NCBI GenBank assembly: GCA_018340375.1
Contig: JAFFJZ010000144.1
Span: 16,881 to 80,880, forward strand
Length of the DNA stretch: 64,000 nucleotides
Direction: 5' to 3'
Origin: Gonatopus flavifemur
Lineage: Eukaryota; Arthropoda; Insecta; Hymenoptera; Dryinidae
Part shown: one piece after another, positions 56,860 to 64,000 of the stretch
Position numbering within the stretch: the stretch's first letter is position 1
Layout of the letters: every line of letters starts with the position of its first letter
Notes under the pieces: model-generated
What the model was told of the DNA's origin: nothing
The model's input: the letters and a program-made list of their open reading frames with translations, nothing else
Database searches by the model: none
Made by a program: the position numbers and the translations under genes

Positions 56860-59800
56860 TCTAGATTCTAAGCACAAGAATATATTTATTATAAAGATGT
56901 TTGTTTGCAGGTAGTAAATGTATATATTAACAAATATCATTTTATTAAGAGCAAGGAGAAAAGGAAGTTCGTAAAATAATATAAGATTTTCACAACTACT
57001 ATTTACAGTTGCTTAGAGTGAGAAAACAATATTATGGAAAAAAAATCATTCCCTGGGAAATGACTCCGGGCTCGTATGCTTGGGGTTAGTCACCTTGCCC
57101 GCTCGGGTACCGAAGCTGGTTTCGATATGGTTGAAATGTAGCTATACTTAGAGTACGTCTAATTTTCAAAATATTTCTATCTGAACAACTTTGTGGTTCG
57201 TATTTGATTTCCATTGAGAAAGGAGAGTATAATGATTATTGAGAGATTGCTATCCGTCATAACTATGTATTTTGTTGATCCTTATATTACTATTATTGAA
57301 ATCTCAATTCCATCACTGCGAGTAACAGAGATTCTTATGATTGAAATATAGATAATTGGCGAGAAAAAATTGGTTGAATTTCATTCTCAATCAGGACTGT
57401 TTTCATTCAAAATTGACAAGAATCCACGAATCTTGATAAAAATCAAAGAAAATTGGCAAAGTTTAATGGATTTGATTGAAATTTGTTGAAATTCATATTT
57501 TCTTGTTGATTTCTCATGAAAAGAGAGTTCAACTTGTGAGTGAAATTCAACATGGAATTCAATGAAATTCAGCAACATTCAACAGAATTTAATAAAATTC
57601 AACCACATTCAAAAATTTTTTCCACCAAGGACTCTCATCCCAGATAGCACGAGAGTTCTGGAAGAGTTCTATATGAATGCATTGTATTCTTTATGAACTC
57701 TTTGAAAACTCTTATGCTATCTGGGGTGATTAAAATACGGATTCTAATGACGACTATCTATTTTATCAATCCATATAATATTATTCTTGAAATCTCCATT
57801 TCATCACTGCAAGTAATAGAGAAACTTATGAGTGAAATACGAAGTTTAATGGTAAGTATATTCCCGTATGGAAATATTTCACTGAAGAATGTCCGCAAAC
57901 TATGAATAATCTCTGAGAAACTGACGAACTCTGACAATCTTTGAAAATTTGATGAAAAATCTGATAGTTCTGGGACATCCTTTACAGACTTTTTCCAGAG
58001 TTTTTCGGAGTTTTTACATTTTTTTCAAACGAAATTGCGCTCAGAAAGAAATCTGACAAGACTCTGATGAGTTGCTCATATTTTTCTGACTTTTGGAAAG
58101 GAATGAGAAAGATTCCAAACATTTTTTCACGCATGAGATTTGAATACAGCATATGAATGTATTTATAGAATTTCAGGATTTTTCAATAAAGAGAAAAATG
58201 TCAACAGCGTATGAGATATTGGATATCTGAAAATAAGACGAAGAACTTCAAACTATGTTTAAGCATGAATGTTTTATGATTCAAAAGTGTAGAATTACAG
58301 AGTTTTTGTGAAAAATTGTTTGTATAACTTTAATAATTACAGAAAACACACTGTCATAAAAAATCAAACCAAAGAACTGACATGCCTGTCAGTAGATCCA
58401 GTACTGGAATATCAATTTTGAAACCTTTTGGAAGATTCCATTTTACAATAGTTTTATTGAATTGAAAGAGATCTACAGTTGCTCGATTCCATAAATAAGA
58501 TGAACATTCAGATTCATATATACAGTTTTACACAACTTGAATATGATTTCCTACAAGAATATGTAGTATCGATTGAGTATACTCAGTACTGTTGATGTTT
58601 ATATGGTATGGATCAACTATATCCATTATTGTTCATCGATGAATGGTATGGATCAATTGTATCCAATATTGTTCATCGATGAATGGTATGGATCAACTGT
58701 ATCAATATTTTTCATCGATGAATGGTATCAATCAACTATATCCATTATTGTTCATCGATGAATGGTATGGATCAACTATATCCATTATTGTTCATCGATG
58801 AATGATATACCCCCTATTGTTCATTAATACATGGTATCGATTAACTGCAACCAGTACTTTTCAGTATCAGAAAGTAGTTGTAGTTCAGATATAAGGTATG
58901 GTCTGAATTACACCAAGGATTATCAATTACTGGTATCATATAGAACTCCAAGGTATTTCAGATCTATACCATCACTTTTAATATGAGAATTCTATGAGTT
59001 TCCAAGAGATTGAAATGATTATCTTGAAAGTGAACAAAACTTTTGATGGAGATTCAAACCCAAGCAGTGAGAAAAATTTCAAATCTGAGCGTCGATTTAA
59101 TATGAATGAGCTGGGATATTTCACTTCAAGAAAGGTGAGATTTTAATCCACAAATGGGTGAGGTAATTCACTCAGTACTTATGAGTGATACTTTTCACTC
59201 TACACTGAGAGAAATAATGACTGATGTCAAGAATTTTAATTCATGAATACTGCCAATAACACAAATTCTTGATTACAGCTGATATATTATTTGTCCAAAA
59301 GGAATCTTCATCCTTGGCAGTATTCATAAATTAAAATTCTTGATATCAGTCATTATTTCTCTCAGTGTAGTTTGAAAAGTTGAAAGATTCATTCTGCTAA
59401 AGTGATTTTATCATTCTAAAAGAGTGAACGCACAACGCACTCCAAATTGAGAGAGAAAATTTCACTCTTAGAAATGTAGAGAGTATATACTATAGTAATA
59501 ACTACAACTCTTCACTTAGAGTATAGATACAATTGAGAGAAGACAACTTTTAGTTTTGAAATGAATCAAACATTATTTGCACTTATTATCAAATATGCCA
59601 CTATCGTTGCTCGATTCGTGCTCATTTTTAGAGTTCAATTTAATGGAATTTCTAATTTTGAGAGTTTTTTAAAGATTCTCAGAACATTTCCAGAGATTTA
59701 AACAATCATTCTGAACTCCATAAAAATTTACAGAGATTTACAGGGAATGTTCGAATTTTGAGAGTTTTCAGAGATTCTCAAAAATTCTCAGAGAAATATT

Positions 59801-62588
59801 TCCACTAGGGAATCAATAAAAAATACCGTATTTTCTGATAATAAGCACAGGAAACATTTTATTCATTTCAAGATTAAAACGTTCATGTCTATCCATTCGA
59901 TCTATCCCTGGTAAAAATATGATGTACATTCGCGCGAGGGAGTGTAATTTTACACTCCAAAATGCGTGAATCTCCTCTTCGTGTACATTTGCATTCAATC
60001 TTTATGATACTCCGTGGCATCGTTGACAGTTTATTTCTACCAGGGATACTTGGAGTGAATACTTGTAATTATTAGAGAAGATTTTACTCTATTTATTATT
60101 AATTAGTTTGGATTAGTGGATAGTGACGGGTAGCTCATTAGTTTTCCCAATCAATGCTAGTTGAATCCAACTTACCAGTTATTGACTAGCCCCTTGCTAG
60201 TTTTTCTCAATTACTTCTTCCTTTTCTAGTGCCTCATCGGCCATAGAGAAGAACTTGTAACATTTCTACCAGGGATGATTTGCTATGGTAGTCAGGAATT
60301 AGCTGTGGTAGCTATTTCGCGTGTTTAATATTTGGATAGCCAAAAATATTGCTGCAACGGCTAGATTTCGGCTAATGCAACAATAATTTCCATTGTACAA
60401 CTGAAATATCACTTCTATCCCGTATGGAAATATTCCGCAGAAAAATTTCTACAAAACCATGATTAATCTCTGGAAAACATCGCAATTTCTCTGCAAAAAT
60501 CTGAAAAACTCTGAGAATCTCTGAGATTCTTATGAAAAATCTAATAAATTTGGGACATTCTGTACTAAATTTTTTCAGAGCTTTCCAGAAATTTTTCAGG
60601 ATTCCTCATTTTTTTCAGAGAAATGAGGACGGAATTGCTATCTGAAAAACTTCTGACAAAACGATGATAAATTATTAACATTTTTCTGACTATTGAAGAA
60701 GAATTTGAAAATTTTCAAACACTTTTTGACATATGATATTTGAATTCAGCATATACAGTTAGTTATAGGTTTTCAGAATATTTCAATAATCAGACCAATG
60801 TTGACGATTTCTCAGAGTTTTTCAGAGCGGAATTTCGTTCCTATTTGTCTACAAACAAACGAAAAACTCTGAAAAGTTCTGGAAAGTTTCTGAAAACTCT
60901 GAGAACAGTCTGTACAGAATGTCCCAAATTTATTAGATTTTTCATAAAAATCTCAGGGATTCTCAGAGTTTGTCAAAGTTTTTCAGAGAAAATGCGATGT
61001 TCTTTGAAGATTTATCATGGTTTTGCAGAAATTTTTCAGCCAAATATTTTCATACGGGTATAGATAATTTTTCGTTGCACTCACAGAAAGGTTCTCGTGA
61101 AATGAGAAAATTTTTCTTGCCGCTGGGACAAAACTCATTTTTCTTTCTTGAGCCTAGAAAATTTTACTTGAATCAAGAAAAATTGGTTTTGATTTCAGAA
61201 GAGATTTTCTGGGCACAAGAAAAAAATGAGTTTTGTCACAGCGGCAAGAAAAATTTTCTTGTTTCAAGAGATCCTTTCTGTTAGTGTGTCAAAATATCAA
61301 CAACATCATTTTCTTCCGTGTACAATTTACAAATCGACCTGAAATGAAAATCTTTCTATTTCTAAAAACCTACGGGAGCCAAAATCGAAAATAAGATTGA
61401 TCGACCAACAACATATAAATTTATATGTGTAGACGATACCATGAATCCTATTCTGAAAGAAAAACAATCATCACATGATAAAAATATTCATTTCGATTTT
61501 TCAAAATATACATGCAATGGTAGTAAAAATATTGATGCATTCATTAGGGTTGTTCCTCTCTCATTGAGGAAACAAATCAATTTTTTCATGATTGATTTTG
61601 AAACAAAAACAAAGGTAGTGAGTCAATTGAGCAGAATCGAACCCGGCCGCTCCTGCGCGAAAGCCGTTGCCTCTGCCACTAAGCTATGAGCTCAGATGTT
61701 GAAAAGGTATACATATTACGTTTATGAACTACAGTAACTATGTAAAATGAGAAATCATGCATAGAATAATAACATATTGATTTCTACAGGAATTAAAAAT
61801 AGTTTCAATACTATGCATAAAAATTTATTGTTCGTCAAAAATCAATAATACTAAAAAATTGACTGATATTTAATTCAATTCAATCGAATATAATTAAATA
61901 TCTATATTTTGTCATGAATCACAATATCAATTATGATGAAAATTTTGAATCAATAAAAATATTGATACATGTGATTCATGACAAAATATAGATATTTAAT
62001 TATGTTCAATTGAATTAAATTAAATATCAGTCAATTTTTTTAGTATGAGTGCATAGTGTTGAAACTATTTTTAATTCCTGTAGAAATTAATATGTTATTA
62101 TTCTATGCATGATTTCTCATTTTACATAGTTACTGTAGTTCATAAACGTAATATGTATACCTTCTCAGTATCTGAGCGCATATCATCAATTTCATTTCAT
62201 AATCAGCATCGAACTAGCTTCTTAATTGTCAAACAAAAAAAAACAAAAAAAAATATCGAAGGGCCCCAGGCAATTCTCAGCCGGGGCGCCGGGTAAGTTA
62301 GTTCGATACTGATTATAATAAAATCATTGCCTGGCAAAGAAAGAGCAGTAAGACTTTTCTGTGATTCGACCGCATGGGCTTTAAACTTTTCCCGATCATG
62401 CACGGAGTTGGCCGATTGTAGGACAACGAGAGAGAACAAAGATCGACGGATAATTAGTTCTCTCTCGTTTGTCCGAGCCTACGCGAAGTGAAACGAATGA
62501 CTTCGAACACATGGATGAAGGTTTCGTTGTGTGCGTGGGGTCGATGGAGAGGGTAAACCGAGTGGGTCGGCCGAATCTGGCATCACAG
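56860..62588 (-). repeat. Right arm of the giant inverted repeat
   Basis: Mirror of 41460-50640, lacking the TTA-flanked element. It differs by a segment at about 56946-57240 that has no counterpart on the left. That segment includes a GC-richer stretch (CCGGGCTCGTATGCTTGGGG, TTGCCCGCTCGGGTACCG), so it is an insertion in this arm or a deletion in the other. Mirrored subfeatures: tandem repeat 58600-58850, MITE 59203-59367, CCCTGG elements 59906-60274, foldback 60419-61058, CACTNACAG MITE 61078-61286, tRNA-like 61627-61693 (minus) and palindrome about 61700-62180. Confidence 0.85.
61078..61286. mobile_element. CACTNACAGAAAGG foldback MITE, copy 3
   Basis: Mirror of 42767-42975; begins CACTCACAGAAAGG and ends CCTTTCTGTTAGTG. 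Confidence 0.75.
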
Positions 62589-62980
62589 TTTCGTCGTTCT
62601 TGTTACGTTGCCGCGTCCCTGCTTCGGTAGGCGTGATTAGTTCCTCCCTCGCTCCCCTCTTCGCCACGTGTCCTTTACTCAAGCTCCGCCCCTCACGCTC
62701 AACGCGTTCCGTTGTCCCGAGCCGATTTCCTTCCAAAATTCCTCTTTCTCAAACGATCCAAACAGTACCTCAATCATCGAATTTCAGCATGATGTTTATG
62801 TCAGTTGATAGATCAGAGCCTCTACTTAATGATGCTTCTTCGATTTTTTCCCTACGCTCAATTATTCTTTGAAAACACGAATTTCTCTCAAAGTCGCTTT
62901 ACGGTCGTTCCTAGGTCGCTTTATTGAACAAAACGACAGTCGTTTCATGGTCGTTTCGTGGTCGTTCAGTTCTACCAGGG

Positions 62981-63385
62981 AGGAATAAGAAAATGCGAAT
63001 TGTACGTATAAACTATAGGTTACCTGAGTATAGGCTGAGCTAGATGATCGCGAGGGGATTTTCGTGGTAATTTCAACTCTCGAGAACACTTCTCACCACT
63101 GGAAGATGGTTTTCACTGTACACTCGCGAATAAATAATCATTAACAACGTGACGCGGAAAGGATGACAGGTTGTAAACAAACCTAGTCATCCATGTTGTT
63201 TTCACGGAAACTCACCGCGCATGTGCAGGGTGTGCTCAATGCGACCCTCAAGCGAGACAATCGATAGTATCGAGGTCGACCCTGGTTTACGCGGCAACCG
63301 ATAGGTGTCAGAGTCGCCCGTGACTCGAAAATAGTTCAAGCCGGGAATAAGAGGAGGTACCCGAGAGGTATTCTTCACTTCACCA
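62981..63385. other. Right flank of the nested structure
   Basis: Composition changes here to a higher GC content. No gene or known repeat recognised; short frames only. Confidence 0.35.
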
Positions 63386-63623
63386 CAGTGGTCTCAGATT
63401 GGACTCGCAAACGTTACGCACACAAATGCAACTGTACGTCAGTGTATAAAAGAGGGTATGGTTGCGCGCGCAACCTAGCATGCTTTCTCCATTGTTCATC
63501 GGATAGTTGACGGGAGGCAAAGAGAAAGCATGCTGGGTTGCGCGCGCAACCATACCTCTCTTTTTCACACTGACGTACAGTTGGTGTGTGCGTAACGTTC
63601 TGGAATCCAATCTGAGACCACTG
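63386..63623. mobile_element. hAT-type MITE, 238 bp, 8-bp duplication
   Basis: Left end CAGTGGTCTCAGATTGGA and right end TCCAATCTGAGACCACTG are an exact inverted pair. The arms pair over nearly the whole element through GTACGTCAGTGT and GGTTGCGCGCGCAACC to GCATGCTTTCTC. The flanks CTTCACCA (63378-63385) and CTTCACTA (63624-63631) match at seven of eight positions. CAGTG ends plus an 8-bp duplication fit hAT. Its ends differ from those of the giant element, so it was probably moved by another hAT transposase. Confidence 0.88.
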
Positions 63624-63631
63624 CTTCACTA

Positions 63632-64000
63632 TCCCGACCGAAAATCCGCAACAAACGGTGATCTTGCGAGGTGAGAGAATTACTCCACTAAGCAAAGCGA
63701 TAGTTAAATTCCGTTGCGTGCTTGCATCCAACGTTAGCTAGGCTTTGATTTAGGGCCGGGGTGAGAAACCGCTGCCTCAGAGTAAACGCTGGTTAGGGCA
63801 CGACATGACGGGGATGGCGATAATACTCCTACGTCATTAGGGGCAAAATCCAGCCCATGGGGTTACATAGCAGCCACCCTCTCAGGGCTGAAAATACTGC
63901 CGAACTCGCACTTACGAGGCAAATTGCTTGAACTTTCCGTTAGATCTTGGACGGATTCCTTCCGAATCCCTCAGGGCACTCGGTAGCCAATTAGCTTTCA
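63632..64000. other. GC-richer sequence, unassigned
   Basis: Text such as GGGCACGACATGACGGGGAT, CATTAGGGGCAAAATCC and CCTCTCAGGGCTG has a composition unlike the rest of the window and recalls 51540-51880. It could be the untranslated end of a retroelement continuing beyond the window. No open frame of note. Confidence 0.3.

Larger units (their letters stand above)
41460..62588. mobile_element. Giant hAT-type element with ~5.5 kb terminal inverted repeats
   Basis: The left terminus is CAGTGATGCCAGATTCGGCC, and the right terminus GGCCGAATCTGGCATCACAG differs by one base in its inverted form. TTTCGTCG is duplicated (41452-41459, 62589-62596), and the unoccupied site is seen, inverted, in intact subrepeats (CGACGAAACGACC at about 29738). 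CAGTG ends with an 8-bp duplication are hAT hallmarks, and a hAT transposase lies in the core. The left arm runs to about 50640 and includes a 3732-bp insertion; the right arm runs from about 56860. Without the insertion each arm is about 5.5-5.7 kb, against tens of bases in ordinary hAT elements. The arms look nearly identical by eye. Confidence 0.82.
29377..62980. mobile_element. CGAC-repeat foldback element (outermost of the nest)
   Basis: The left end is CCCTGGTAGGAAAAAGCGAC and the right end GGTCGTTCAGTTCTACCAGGG without its first base; AG adjoins each end. The left arm is 29377 to about 33283. The text then turns round, and the right arm is 33284-33386, 36327-36808, 40166-41459 and 62589-62980, with three insertions between. 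The innermost flip is visible at 33283, where TCAAGTAAGATATAAACC begins the reverse-complement text. Arms consist of ~370-390-bp subrepeats full of GCGAC/ACGACC words. No gene belongs to it; it must have been moved, if at all, by a transposase encoded elsewhere. Confidence 0.7.

Overview
AT-rich eukaryotic repeat DNA, most likely from an insect or other arthropod nuclear genome. The evidence is the coding repertoire (a mariner DD34D transposase, hAT and Jockey-like proteins, and a repeat-borne CYICG-type protein I associate with insects), spliceosomal-looking introns, and dense TIR, foldback and MITE elements. I recognise no ordinary host gene, rRNA or intact tRNA. Nearly everything I can name is mobile DNA or its debris. 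Species is not determined.
Layout. 1-4.1 kb: a CCCTGG...CCAGGG repeat family built from ~65-bp minisatellite units, with a second copy at 36.8-40.2 kb. 4.1-8.6 kb: a tRNA-like SINE, a ~300-bp tandem array and several MITEs. 8.7-13.3 kb (minus strand): a two-ORF transposon coding region, a C2H2 zinc-finger transposase-like protein of 912 aa followed by a protein with an N-terminal CIDE-N domain. A candidate intron would place the two ORFs in the same frame, separated by one stop codon. 14-18.5 kb: foldback elements. 18.9-21.3 kb: a decayed Jockey-like non-LTR element cut off inside its reverse transcriptase. 22.3-23.2 kb: a TTAA-flanked foldback. 23.4-25.05 kb: a candidate solo LTR. 26.6-27.9 kb: a complete-length but frameshifted mariner.
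29.4-63.0 kb is one nested structure. A large foldback element made of CGAC-rich subrepeats (29377-62980) has been opened by three insertions whose target-site duplications can be read against undisrupted repeat copies in the window: 33387-36326 (AA), 36809-40165 (AT) and 41460-62588 (8-bp TTTCGTCG). The third is the most remarkable object. It has CAGTG-type termini and an 8-bp duplication as in hAT elements, carries a hAT transposase on the minus strand, and has terminal inverted repeats of about 5.5 kb each around a ~6.2 kb core. A 3.7 kb element with a TTA duplication (42989-46720) sits only in its left arm.
A second theme is a set of otherwise unrelated elements that share CCC...GGG termini (often CCCTGGT...ACCAGGG) and sit between duplicated dinucleotides of A and T. 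Several of these insertions are supported by an unoccupied copy of the same site elsewhere in the window. All alignments and boundaries were made by eye.
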